From positions 137,201 through 201,200 of the forward strand of contig DASXKN010000020.1 in the NCBI GenBank assembly GCA_036496805.1: a DNA stretch of 64,000 nt. Reading direction: 5' to 3'. Positions 17,220-24,695 of the stretch are shown here, one piece after another. Positions within the stretch are counted from its first letter, which is position 1. Each line of letters starts with the position of its first letter. This DNA is from SZAS-103 sp036496805 (GTDB lineage Bacteria > Pseudomonadota > Gammaproteobacteria > Xanthomonadales > Xanthomonadaceae). The position numbers were made by a program, and so were the translations under genes. The notes below the pieces were generated by a model. That model worked only from the letters and a program-made list of their open reading frames with translations. It searched no databases and was not told where the DNA came from.

Positions 17220-17864
17220 ATGGCGCCAGAGGTTTCCCCGGTCGACCACCTGCGCCCGTCGCTCGCCGCCGGCCTGGCCGCACTCGGCCTGTCGCCCGAA
17301 CCGCTCGCCGGCCGCCTGCTCGATTACGTCGCCCTGCTGGTGCGCTGGAACGCCGCCTACAACCTCACCGCGATCCGCGATCCGGAGGAGATGGTCTCCA
17401 AGCACCTGCTCGACTCCCTGAGCATCGCGCCCTTCGTGCGCGGCCGGCTGGCCGACATCGGTTCGGGCGCGGGCCTGCCCGGGATACCGCTCGCGCTGGC
17501 GCTGCCGGAATTGCAGGTCACCACGGTCGAATCCAACGGCAAGAAGGTACGCTTCCAGCGCGAGGTGCAGCGCCAGCTCGGGCTGGCGAACCTGCACGTG
17601 GCGGAGTCGCGCGCCGAATCGTTTGCCTCCGTCGAACGCTTTGACTGTCTTGTCTCGCGGGCCTTCGGTAGTCTTGCCCAATTCGTGCAGGTTGGAGGCC
17701 ATCTGCTCGCACCGGGAGGGCAGTTGCTGGCGATGAAGGGCGCCGATCCGGTCGAGGAAATCGCCGCGCTGCCCGCCGGCTGGAAGATCGCGGCCATCCA
17801 CGTCCTCGACGTGCCGGGGCTGGAAGCGCAGCGGCATCTGCTGGCGATCGAGCGAGACGATTGA
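17220..17864 (+). CDS. rsmG: 16S rRNA (guanine-527-N7)-methyltransferase
   Basis: 214 residues from the ATG at 17220; an in-frame ATG at 17181 would add 13 residues. The shorter start places RWNAAYNLTAIRDPEEM at the position seen in E. coli RsmG. The SAM-binding loop is LADIGSGAGLPGIPLALA, followed by VESNGKKVRFQREV and VSRAFGSLAQFV, all family hallmarks. RsmG methylates G527 of 16S rRNA; loss confers low-level streptomycin resistance. It heads an rsmG-parA-parB cluster, an arrangement commonly close to the replication origin. Confidence 0.92.
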   Translation: MAPEVSPVDHLRPSLAAGLAALGLSPEPLAGRLLDYVALLVRWNAAYNLTAIRDPEEMVSKHLLDSLSIAPFVRGRLADIGSGAGLPGIPLALALPELQVTTVESNGKKVRFQREVQRQLGLANLHVAESRAESFASVERFDCLVSRAFGSLAQFVQVGGHLLAPGGQLLAMKGADPVEEIAALPAGWKIAAIHVLDVPGLEAQRHLLAIERDD

Positions 17865-17908
17865 TGCAACACGATGATGCGACATCGGCAAGAAGGGGAC
17901 CCAGCGGA

Positions 17909-18700
17909 ATGAGCAAGGCGCGGATCATCGCGGTCGCGAACCAGAAAGGCGGCGTAGGCAAGACCACCACCTCGGTGAACCTCGCGGCTGCGCTGGCGAG
18001 TACCGCCTCGAAGGTGCTGCTGGTCGACCTCGACCCGCAGGGCAACGCCACCACCGGCGCCGGCATCGACAAGCGCGAGCTGGAGGCCACCACTTGCGAG
18101 CTCCTGCTGCGGGAGGCGACCTTCGCCGAGATCGTCAAGCGCAGCCCCGAGGACTACGACATCCTGCCCGGCAACGGCGACCTGACCGCGGCCGAGATCC
18201 GGCTGATGGACGAGTCCGGCCGCGAACAGCGCCTGAAGGAAGCGCTCGAGCCGGTGCGCGCGAAGTACGATTTCATCGTCATCGACTGCCCGCCTTCGCT
18301 CTCGCTGCTGGCGCTCAATGCGCTGGCGGCCGCCGACAGCGTGCTGGTACCGACCCAGTGCGAGTTCCTCGCACTCGAAGGCCTGACCGCCATGCTCGGC
18401 ACCATCGATGCATTGATGAAGCGGCTCAATCCGTCTCTGACGATCGAAGGCATCCTGCGCACCATGTACGACCTGCGCAACAACCTCGACAACGGCGTCT
18501 CGGCCGACCTCGCCTCGCATTTCGGCGACCGCGTGCTGCGCACGATCATCCCGCGCAACGTGCGCCTGGCCGAGGCGCCCAGCCATGGCCAGAGCATCAT
18601 CGCGTACGATCGCGCATCGCGCGGCGGCATCGCCTACCTCGGCCTCGCCGGCGAAATCCTGCGCCGCGGGCGCGAACGCAAGACGATGGAGAAAAATTGA
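17909..18700 (+). CDS. parA: Chromosome-partitioning ATPase ParA/Soj
   Basis: 263 residues. Deviant Walker A KGGVGKTTTSVNLA near residue 10 with the signature lysine, LLVDLDPQGNATTG (Walker A' and switch), and FIVIDCPPSLSLL (Walker B). ParA forms ATP-dependent dimers on nucleoid DNA and moves ParB-parS complexes to segregate origins. The ATG at 17909 follows AGAAGGGGA; an upstream in-frame ATG at 17861 would overlap rsmG and add a non-conserved extension. The 3' end (KTMEKN) takes part in a short duplication described separately. Confidence 0.94.
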   Translation: MSKARIIAVANQKGGVGKTTTSVNLAAALASTASKVLLVDLDPQGNATTGAGIDKRELEATTCELLLREATFAEIVKRSPEDYDILPGNGDLTAAEIRLMDESGREQRLKEALEPVRAKYDFIVIDCPPSLSLLALNALAAADSVLVPTQCEFLALEGLTAMLGTIDALMKRLNPSLTIEGILRTMYDLRNNLDNGVSADLASHFGDRVLRTIIPRNVRLAEAPSHGQSIIAYDRASRGGIAYLGLAGEILRRGRERKTMEKN

Positions 18701-18702
18701 AC

Positions 18703-18795
18703 ATGGCCGCTGCGGCGAAGAAACACGGAACCAGTCCTTTCCGGGAGTCGCATCCAGCAGCCCGTTCCGGCTACGGCAAGATGGAGAAGCATTGA
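18703..18795 (+). other. 30-codon ORF repeating the ParB N-terminus, overlapping the parB start
   Basis: The ORF starts ATGGCCGCTGCGGCGAAG (MAAAAKKHG) and ends KMEKH, with its TGA overlapping the parB ATG as TGATG. The beginning copies the true parB start (MAAAKKRG), and its last codons, GATGGAGAAGCAT, copy the end of parA (GATGGAGAAAAAT). The segment therefore looks like an imperfect tandem duplication of the parA-parB junction about 92 bp apart. It may be translated and couple parA to parB, or be a duplication scar. Confidence 0.55.
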
Positions 18796-19703
18796 TGGCT
18801 GCGGCGAAAAAGCGTGGTCTGGGACGCGGACTCGATGCCCTGCTCGGCCAGGCCGGCAGGCCGGCGCAGGAGCCCGAAGCCGAGGTCCGCGACGCGGGAC
18901 TGCATGCGCTACCTGTCGAGTCGCTTCGCCCCGGCCGTTACCAGCCACGCACCGGCATGGATCCCGAGCGGCTCGCCGAGCTCGCCGATTCGATCCGCGC
19001 CCAGGGCCTGATCCAGCCGATCGTCGTGCGCGCGGTGGCGCCGGCGAAAGGCTCGAAGGCCACCCACGAGATCATCGCCGGCGAACGCCGTTGGCGCGCC
19101 GCGCAACTGGCCGGACTGAGCGAAGTGCCGGTGGTGCTGCGCGAGGCCGACGACCGCTCGGCGATCGCGATGGCCCTGATCGAGAACATCCAGCGCGAGG
19201 ACCTCAATCCGCTGGAAGAAGCGCAGGCGCTGACCCGCCTGATCGACGAATTCGGACTGACCCACCAGCAGGCCGCCGAAGCGGTCGGCCGTTCCCGCGC
19301 CGCGGTGTCGAACCTGCTGCGCCTGCTGGAATTGCCGGCGGGCATCCGCGAGCTGCTCGCCTCGCACGCGCTGGAGATGGGCCATGCGCGCGCCCTGCTC
19401 ACCCTGCCCGAGCACACCGCGCTCGCGCTGGCGAAGGAAGCCGCCTTGCAGGGCTGGTCGGTGCGCGAGACCGAACACCGCGCGCAGCTCGCGCAGGCCG
19501 CCAAGGGCAGGCCGCCCGCGAAGAAGCCGGCGAGCAGGCCCGACCCGGACATCGCTTCGCTCGAACGCGAGCTCTCCGAGAGCCTGGGCGCCAAGGTCGC
19601 GGTGCAGCAGGGCCGAGGTGGGCGCGGCAAGCTGGTGATCCACTACCACGGCCTGGACGCCCTCGAGGGCGTGCTCGAACGCCTGCGCGGAAAAAAGGGG
19701 TGA
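18795..19703 (+). CDS. parB: Chromosome-partitioning protein ParB/Spo0J
   Basis: 302 residues. N-terminal AAAKKRGLGRGLDALLG is the ParA-stimulating peptide. The CTPase/ParB domain carries RYQPRTGMDPERLAELADSI and GERRWRAAQ. The helix-turn-helix that reads parS is LTHQQAAEAVGRSRAAVSNLL, and a C-terminal dimerisation region follows a Lys/Pro-rich linker (RPPAKKPASRP). The start is the second of two nearly identical starts. The stop codon is the first base pairs of an inverted repeat, so the last residues (GKKG) may derive from that repeat. No parS-like palindrome was recognised in the window. Confidence 0.94.
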   Translation: MAAAKKRGLGRGLDALLGQAGRPAQEPEAEVRDAGLHALPVESLRPGRYQPRTGMDPERLAELADSIRAQGLIQPIVVRAVAPAKGSKATHEIIAGERRWRAAQLAGLSEVPVVLREADDRSAIAMALIENIQREDLNPLEEAQALTRLIDEFGLTHQQAAEAVGRSRAAVSNLLRLLELPAGIRELLASHALEMGHARALLTLPEHTALALAKEAALQGWSVRETEHRAQLAQAAKGRPPAKKPASRPDPDIASLERELSESLGAKVAVQQGRGGRGKLVIHYHGLDALEGVLERLRGKKG

Positions 19704-19789
19704 AAAAAGGGGCCAGAGTGAATTTTTCGCCGAGGGTGTTCGGGCATGCAAGATTCGTATCGAAAAACTTCACTCTGGCCCCTTTTTTC
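19702..19789. repeat. Long inverted repeat abutting the parB stop codon
   Basis: A 21-bp perfect stem (19702-19722 with 19769-19789) continues after one bulged base (19768) with 7 more pairs (19723-19729 with 19761-19767) around a 31-nt loop. The arms contain GGGGCCAGAGTGAA, of a type I associate with REP elements mobilised by Y1/RAYT transposases. With A and T tracts at its ends it could terminate transcription in both directions. GAAAAAAGGGG is also repeated directly just before the left arm. Confidence 0.75.
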
Positions 19790-19894
19790 CTGCACAGGTG
19801 AAAGCATCACCCGCAAGCCCGATAATGGGCGGATGACCTCGACCGCCCGGGCTCGCCGCCCCTCGTCCCTCGCCACCCGTTCCCCGGTGTCCGC

Positions 19895-20629
19895 ATGACC
19901 GCGCCCGAATTGTCGGTCGTCGTGCCGGTGCACAACGAGGAAGCCAACATCGCGCCGCTGGTCGGCGAGATCGTCGCCGCGCTGCGCGGCAGGATCGCCT
20001 TCGAGATCGTCTACGTCGACGACCTCAGCCGCGACGGCAGCGTGGCCGTGCTCCAGAAGCTGCAACGCGAGACGCCCGAACTGCGCGTGATCCGCCATCT
20101 CCAGCAGGCCGGCCAGAGCACCGCGATCCGCAACGGCGTCAAGGCCGCGCGCGGTGCCTGGATCGCGACCCTGGATGGCGACGGCCAGAACGATCCAGCC
20201 GACATCCCCAAGCTGCTGGAGCAGCGCACGAGCGCGGATCCGGGCATCAAGCTGTTCGCGGGCTGGCGGGTGGACCGCCAGGATTCGGGCAGCAAGCGCT
20301 GGGCTTCGCGCTGGGCGAACCGCATCCGTTCGCGCATGCTGCGCGACGAAACCCCCGACACCGGCTGCGGCATCAAGCTGTTCGAGCGCGACGCCTTCCT
20401 CGACCTGCCGTACTTCGACCACATGCACCGCTACCTGCCGGCGTTGATGCAGCGCGCCGGCTGGAAGACGGTCAGCGTGCCGGTCCACCATCGCCATCGC
20501 ACCGCCGGCGTATCCAAGTACAACAACCTCAACCGCGCCCTGGTCGGCATCAGCGACCTGCGCGGCGTGGCGTGGCTGATCCGGCGCGGCAAGCGCACCC
20601 AGACCACCGAACTTCGCGTCGACGAATAA
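19895..20629 (+). CDS. Family 2 glycosyltransferase (DPM1/polyprenyl-phosphate sugar synthase-like)
   Basis: 244 residues. Starts ELSVVVPVHNEEANI, the GT2 nucleotide-sugar fold, followed by VYVDDLSRDGS and the metal-binding LDGDGQNDP. A downstream HRHRTAGVSKYN resembles the acceptor region of dolichol/undecaprenyl-phosphate mannose, glucose and Ara4N synthases. There are no C-terminal membrane helices, so it is the soluble DPM1-like form. The next gene, 47 bp downstream, encodes a LAB_N membrane protein, a recurrent partner, suggesting the pair builds a lipid-linked sugar for envelope modification. The sugar is not determined. Confidence 0.88.
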   Translation: MTAPELSVVVPVHNEEANIAPLVGEIVAALRGRIAFEIVYVDDLSRDGSVAVLQKLQRETPELRVIRHLQQAGQSTAIRNGVKAARGAWIATLDGDGQNDPADIPKLLEQRTSADPGIKLFAGWRVDRQDSGSKRWASRWANRIRSRMLRDETPDTGCGIKLFERDAFLDLPYFDHMHRYLPALMQRAGWKTVSVPVHHRHRTAGVSKYNNLNRALVGISDLRGVAWLIRRGKRTQTTELRVDE

Positions 20630-20676
20630 TCCATCCGCCCCGCTCATAAGGGGCGTCGCTCGTTTCGGAGCAAACC

Positions 20677-21006
20677 ATGAACGACGAAATCCTGTGGCTG
20701 GCCTGGACCGGCGTCCACGTCACCTTGTGGAAGATCATCGGATACACCGGCGCGCTGATGTTCTCGGCGCGCTGGTTCGTGCAGATGCACGCCTCGCGGC
20801 GCGCCGGCAAGCCGGAGATGCCACGGATGTTCTGGTACATGAGCATCGTGGGCAGCATCACCACCCTGTCCTACTTCATCTTCTCGCCCAAGGGCGACTC
20901 GGTCGGCGTGCTGCAGAACCTGTTCCCGGCGGCCACCGCCAGTTACAGCCTGTACCTGGACATCCGCCACCACGGCTGGAACCGGCGCCGGGACATGCCG
21001 ACCTGA
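20677..21006 (+). CDS. LAB_N-domain membrane protein (lipid-A disaccharide synthase N-terminal-like)
   Basis: 109 residues. WKIIGYTGALMFSARWFVQMHASRRAGKPEMP and FWYMSIVGSITTLSYFIFSP match the LAB_N domain found free-standing or at the N-terminus of some LpxB proteins. About three membrane segments are visible. The biochemical role of LAB_N is not established; it is repeatedly encoded beside GT2 polyprenyl-phosphate sugar synthases, as here, and may anchor the glycosyltransferase or flip its product. Short gap to the preceding gene; the rpmB promoter follows immediately. Confidence 0.85.
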   Translation: MNDEILWLAWTGVHVTLWKIIGYTGALMFSARWFVQMHASRRAGKPEMPRMFWYMSIVGSITTLSYFIFSPKGDSVGVLQNLFPAATASYSLYLDIRHHGWNRRRDMPT

Positions 21007-21039
21007 GCCTGTCGGTCTGGGCAGCCATGGGCGGCCGGT

Positions 21040-21068
21040 TTGCGCCACGCCTGCCGCCCGGATAGAAT
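21040..21068 (+). promoter_or_regulatory. Promoter of rpmB-rpmG with a structured leader
   Basis: TTGCGC (21040-21045) and TAGAAT (21063-21068) are separated by exactly 17 bp, a good sigma-70 promoter. The transcript would have a leader of about 160 nt containing short hairpins such as GACGGC/GCCGTC and CCGGCA/TGCCGG, which could serve ribosomal-protein autoregulation; that function is a guess. Confidence 0.65.
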
Positions 21069-21234
21069 GCGCGGCTCGCTTACCGACGGCCCTGCCGTCC
21101 CTGGCGGTCCCGGCAGCACGATGCCGGCCCCGTGAAGCGCGAACGTTCCGACCTGCATCGTGTGCGCCTGTCCGGCGCGGGGCCGATGCTTCCCGGGCCA
21201 CGGGGAGCGTGACCGACCATCCAGAGGTGAAACC

Positions 21235-21471
21235 ATGGCACGTATCTGCCAAGTCACGGGCAAGCGAACGACGACCGGCAACAACGTCTCGCACGCCAAC
21301 AACCATACCCGCCGCCGCTTCCTGCCGAACCTGCACGAGCGCCGCTTCTGGGTCGCCAGCGAAAACCGCTGGATCAAGCTGCGCGTTTCCGCGCATGCCC
21401 TGCGCACGATCGACAAGAACGGCATCGACGTCGTCCTCGCCGAACTGCGCGCCCGCGGCGAGCGCGTCTGA
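21235..21471 (+). CDS. rpmB: 50S ribosomal protein L28
   Basis: 78 residues, the standard length. MARICQVTGKRTTTGNNVSHANNHTR at the N-terminus is the L28 signature, followed by a basic rRNA-binding body ending ELRARGERV. It is a structural protein of the large subunit. The start is preceded by GAGGTG and supported by alignment of the MARICQ N-terminus; an upstream in-frame ATG lies within the leader. Co-transcribed with rpmG 24 bp downstream, as in most proteobacteria. Confidence 0.96.
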   Translation: MARICQVTGKRTTTGNNVSHANNHTRRRFLPNLHERRFWVASENRWIKLRVSAHALRTIDKNGIDVVLAELRARGERV

Positions 21472-21495
21472 CAATAAGGTCTAAGGAGAACGATC

Positions 21496-21660
21496 ATGGC
21501 ATCCAAGCGCGACAAGATCCGCCTCGTCTCGACCGCCGGCACCGGTCATTTCTACACCACCGACAAGAACAAGAAGACCACGCCGAACAAGATGGAGATC
21601 AGCAAGTACGATCCCGTCGTCCGCAAGCACGTGGCCTACAAGGAAGCCAAGATCAAGTGA
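21496..21660 (+). CDS. rpmG: 50S ribosomal protein L33
   Basis: 54 residues from an ATG preceded by AAGGAG (21483-21488). The sequence MASKRDKIRLVSTAGTG followed by HFYTTDKNKK and a YKEAKIK end is typical of L33. There are no cysteines, so it is the zinc-independent (C-minus) form. Second gene of the rpmB-rpmG operon. The stop codon is immediately followed by a large hairpin that begins a block of palindromic repeats and probably ends the transcript. Confidence 0.95.
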   Translation: MASKRDKIRLVSTAGTGHFYTTDKNKKTTPNKMEISKYDPVVRKHVAYKEAKIK

Positions 21661-21975
21661 CGCAATGGCGCATTCGCGCTACGCGCGAATGCCTTTGCCA
21701 TTGCGTCATCCCCGCGAAGGCGGGGATCCAGTGACTTGGCTTTCCCCCGCGAAGGCGGGAAGCGCTTCACAACAGCCGAAGGCTGGTCATCCAGCGACTT
21801 TCAGCAAGGCCCGCGAAAGCGGGCCTTGTGCTTTTCGAGCAGTCGCGTCTGGCGCGAACGCCTTTGCCAACGCATCATCCCCGGGGCCGCGCGTAGCGCG
21901 GAACCCGGAGATGCTCAACAACAGCGAAGCTGGTCATCCAGCGACTGTCCCCCAGGCCCGCTTTCGCGGGCCTTG
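21661..21975. repeat. Duplicated REP-like palindrome cluster downstream of rpmG
   Basis: A stem of 9+9 bp (21661-21678 with 21684-21692 and 21697-21705) is followed by the widespread REP-type motif CATCCCCGCGAAGGCGGGGA. A terminator-like hairpin with GAAA loop (21805-21828) then TGCTTTT follows. A second diverged copy of the unit appears: 21852-21882 repeats 21683-21713 (27 of 31 identical), 21919-21946 repeats 21770-21799, and 21954-21973 repeats the hairpin with loop TTTC. From 21976 to 22125 only fragments of similar palindromes are seen. Confidence 0.75.
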
Positions 21976-22125
21976 TCTTTCTGGGGCCCCATCGCATTCC
22001 AGGCGCCATTGATCGGGATCAAGATGGGTCCCGGCTTGACCAGCCGCTCGGCTGTTGAAAGCCGCCGGGACGACGAGCCACGGCCGTCACTCTTCCATCG
22101 CGGCGAAGATAGTCAGCGAAGATAG

Positions 22126-24633
22126 TCACTTCCGGCCCGCAGCCCCGCCCTTCATCGCATCCAGCTTCCTCTGCCACTCCGCCGCCTTCGCATCGTGACC
22201 CTTCCCGGGCTCGGCGCGATTCCATGCCGTGTACAGATCGACCAGTGCCTGCGAGCAATCGCGAACATCCTCGTCGTGGGTGACGTTGCGTGTTTGCCGG
22301 GCGATGAATTCCGCCTCCAGCAATTCGCTTTCGGCCGCGACATGGTCGCCCAGGCCCGCGTGCGCCAGGCCGAGCCGCATCAGATAGGTCGCGCGCATGA
22401 ACGAATAGCTTCCGACGAACGTCTTGCGCACGGCGGGTTCGATGGGCGCGAGCAGTTTGTCCGCTTCGGCGTATTCGCCTTTCCTGTCCAGCGCCAATGC
22501 TTCCAGGGATGCCGCATTCAGGGTGACCAGATGCTCTTCGCCCAGCGCATGCCGGGCCATGGCCAGTGCCTGGCGTTCATACGACACCGCCTGGTCCAGC
22601 TTGCCTTCGCGCTCGAGCAGGAACCCGAGGTTTTCCATCGCGAGCAACGTGTTCGGTTCCTCGTCGCCCAGCATGCGACGTTCCTTCGATACGGCTTCGC
22701 GAAGCATGGGCTCCGCTTCCGCCGGCTTGTGCTCGTACATCAGCAGCAATCCGAGGTTGTGCATCTGGTTCACCGTGATCGGATTGTCCTCGCCCAGCAC
22801 GCGCCGGTTGATCGCGAGCACGTCGCGATAGTACGGCTCGGCCTCGCTCCACCGTCCATTGTCGTAAAGGATCAGCCCCACGAGGGAAAGCGCGCGCAAG
22901 GTTGCCTCATGCTCGTTTCCGAGGACCCGGCGCATCCCCCGCAACGCCTCGCGCGCGAGCGGTTCGGCATCGGCTGGCTTGCCCATCCCGGCCAGCAATC
23001 CAGCCATGCCGAGCATCGATTCCAGGGTGGCCGGGTTGTCGTTGCCCAGCAACCGCCTGCGAGTCGCCAATGCGCTCTCCTGCAAGGGCAATGCCGCGTC
23101 GTTCAGACCCATGGACGCGTAACGGTATGCCAGCGTCTGCCGCAGGAATGCGTCCACCAGCGGCTGGCCCTTGAACCGCTTGTCGATCGCTGCAACCGCC
23201 GGTTTCAGGATCGTGTTGTCCATCAGGTCGCGCGCGGTGTCGGTCGCGTTGACCTGCTGCCAGAGCGCGTCGAGCGCCGCGAGCCGTTGGACGCGCTCGG
23301 CCTCGGGCACTCCGGCCTTGGCGAGCGACGCCGCATATCTGGAATGGATGTCGTCGGACAGCAGCTTGCCGGCCTGCACCGGGTTGACCTGGCCCAGCAT
23401 CGCCGCCTCGAAATTGGCGACTTGCTCGAGGTCCTTCGTGCGCGCCAGCGCGAGCGCCGTCTGCTGCTGCGCAAGTACCGTCTGCCGCTGCGCGCGATCG
23501 GCCTGATGGCGCGCGATGCGCGCCTGCCAGGCGAAGGCGACGATGCCGGCCAGCAACGCCAGCGCGACCAGCGAGCCGGCGGCCACGCTGCCCTTGTGCC
23601 GGCGCACGAATTTGCGCATCCGGTACGAGGCGCTCGGCGGCGCCGCCAGCACCGGTTCGCCAGCGAGGTAGCGGCGCAGGTCGGCGGCGAAATCGGTCGC
23701 GGTCTGGTAACGGCGCGCGGGCTCCTTCTCCAGTGCCCGCATCACGATCCAGTCCAGCTCGCCGCGGATCACGCGCGCGAGCTTGCGCGGCTCGATCGCG
23801 CGCACGCTCGCGACCCCGCTGAGGGTGACCGCCGACTGCAGCAGGCGCTGGCTCGGGCGCGGCGGTTCCACCTCGCAGATCAGGCGCTGGGTGTCGGCGA
23901 GCGAGACCGACGTCAACGCGGCGCGTTCGACCGGCGTCGATCCGGTCAGCAACTCGTACAGGATCACGCCCAGCGAATAGATGTCGGTGCGGGTGTCGAT
24001 GTCGGCGCTGCCCATCGCCTGTTCCGGGCTCATGTACAGCGGCGTGCCGATCACCTGGTTCAACTGCGTCGCCAGGGTGCGTTCGCCGAGGCTGCCGCTG
24101 GTCGCCTTGGCGATGCCGAAGTCGATCACCTTCGCGAACGGCTGGCCGTCGTGCGTGCTCACCAGCACGTTGCCGGGCTTGAGGTCGCGATGGATCACGC
24201 CCTTGGTGTGCGCGTGCTGCACGGCCGCGCAAACCTGCTCGAACAGGCGCAGTCGCGCTTCGATCGGCAAGGACTGCGTGTCGCAGTAGCCCGTGACCGG
24301 TTCGCCGTCGACCAGCTCCATCACGAAGTAGGGCCGCCCGCTGGCGGTCGCCCCCGCGTCCAGCACGCGCGCGATGTGCGGGTGCTCCATCATCGCCAGC
24401 GCACGGCGCTCGAGTTCGAAGCGCGCGATCACCTCGCGCGTGTCCATGCCGAGCTTGATGATCTTCAGCGCGACGCGGCGCCGTACCGGCTCAGTCTGCT
24501 CGGCCTCGTAGACATCGCCGAAGCCGCCCTCGCCGATCCGGCGCAGCAGCGTGTACGGACCGATGACCGTGCCCGGACCTTCGCTGCGCGCGCCGTCCCA
24601 GGTGTCGTGGACGTTGAGGGTTTCGTCGGCCAT
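22126..24633 (-). CDS. Transmembrane Ser/Thr protein kinase with TPR sensor domain
   Basis: 835 residues. Hanks-type kinase domain at about 25-300: glycine loop IGEGGFGDVYEAE, VALKIIKL (Lys), HRDLKPGNVL, DFGIAKA, GTPLYMSPEQA. A single membrane helix (SLVALALLAGIVAFAW) sits near residue 350. The remainder is a series of TPR repeats (for example NPATLESMLGMAGLLAGMGK, NPITVNQMHNLGLLLMYEHK) of the 42-residue kinesin-light-chain style. The kinase is predicted cytoplasmic and the TPR part periplasmic. Such receptors usually pair with an ECF sigma gene, which is missing here. It lies 62 bp after a close paralogue and probably arose by tandem duplication. Confidence 0.9.
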   Translation of the reverse strand: MADETLNVHDTWDGARSEGPGTVIGPYTLLRRIGEGGFGDVYEAEQTEPVRRRVALKIIKLGMDTREVIARFELERRALAMMEHPHIARVLDAGATASGRPYFVMELVDGEPVTGYCDTQSLPIEARLRLFEQVCAAVQHAHTKGVIHRDLKPGNVLVSTHDGQPFAKVIDFGIAKATSGSLGERTLATQLNQVIGTPLYMSPEQAMGSADIDTRTDIYSLGVILYELLTGSTPVERAALTSVSLADTQRLICEVEPPRPSQRLLQSAVTLSGVASVRAIEPRKLARVIRGELDWIVMRALEKEPARRYQTATDFAADLRRYLAGEPVLAAPPSASYRMRKFVRRHKGSVAAGSLVALALLAGIVAFAWQARIARHQADRAQRQTVLAQQQTALALARTKDLEQVANFEAAMLGQVNPVQAGKLLSDDIHSRYAASLAKAGVPEAERVQRLAALDALWQQVNATDTARDLMDNTILKPAVAAIDKRFKGQPLVDAFLRQTLAYRYASMGLNDAALPLQESALATRRRLLGNDNPATLESMLGMAGLLAGMGKPADAEPLAREALRGMRRVLGNEHEATLRALSLVGLILYDNGRWSEAEPYYRDVLAINRRVLGEDNPITVNQMHNLGLLLMYEHKPAEAEPMLREAVSKERRMLGDEEPNTLLAMENLGFLLEREGKLDQAVSYERQALAMARHALGEEHLVTLNAASLEALALDRKGEYAEADKLLAPIEPAVRKTFVGSYSFMRATYLMRLGLAHAGLGDHVAAESELLEAEFIARQTRNVTHDEDVRDCSQALVDLYTAWNRAEPGKGHDAKAAEWQRKLDAMKGGAAGRK

Positions 24634-24695
24634 CGCGATTGCACCAGGGCATTCGCCGCGTCGCGCCAGTACCGGCCGGCGCCGCGGCCATGAGG

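Noticed and set aside
17164..19800. parS site near parA-parB
   Set aside because: No 16-bp palindrome resembling TGTTTCACGTGAAACA was recognised; absence here does not exclude sites outside the window.
21661..22125. CRISPR array
   Set aside because: The repeats are two diverged palindromic units, not regularly spaced identical direct repeats with unique spacers, and no cas genes are present.
22195..24693. 832-codon open frame antisense to the first kinase gene
   Set aside because: Same GC-bias shadow; the minus-strand frame has complete kinase and TPR motifs, the plus-strand frame has none.
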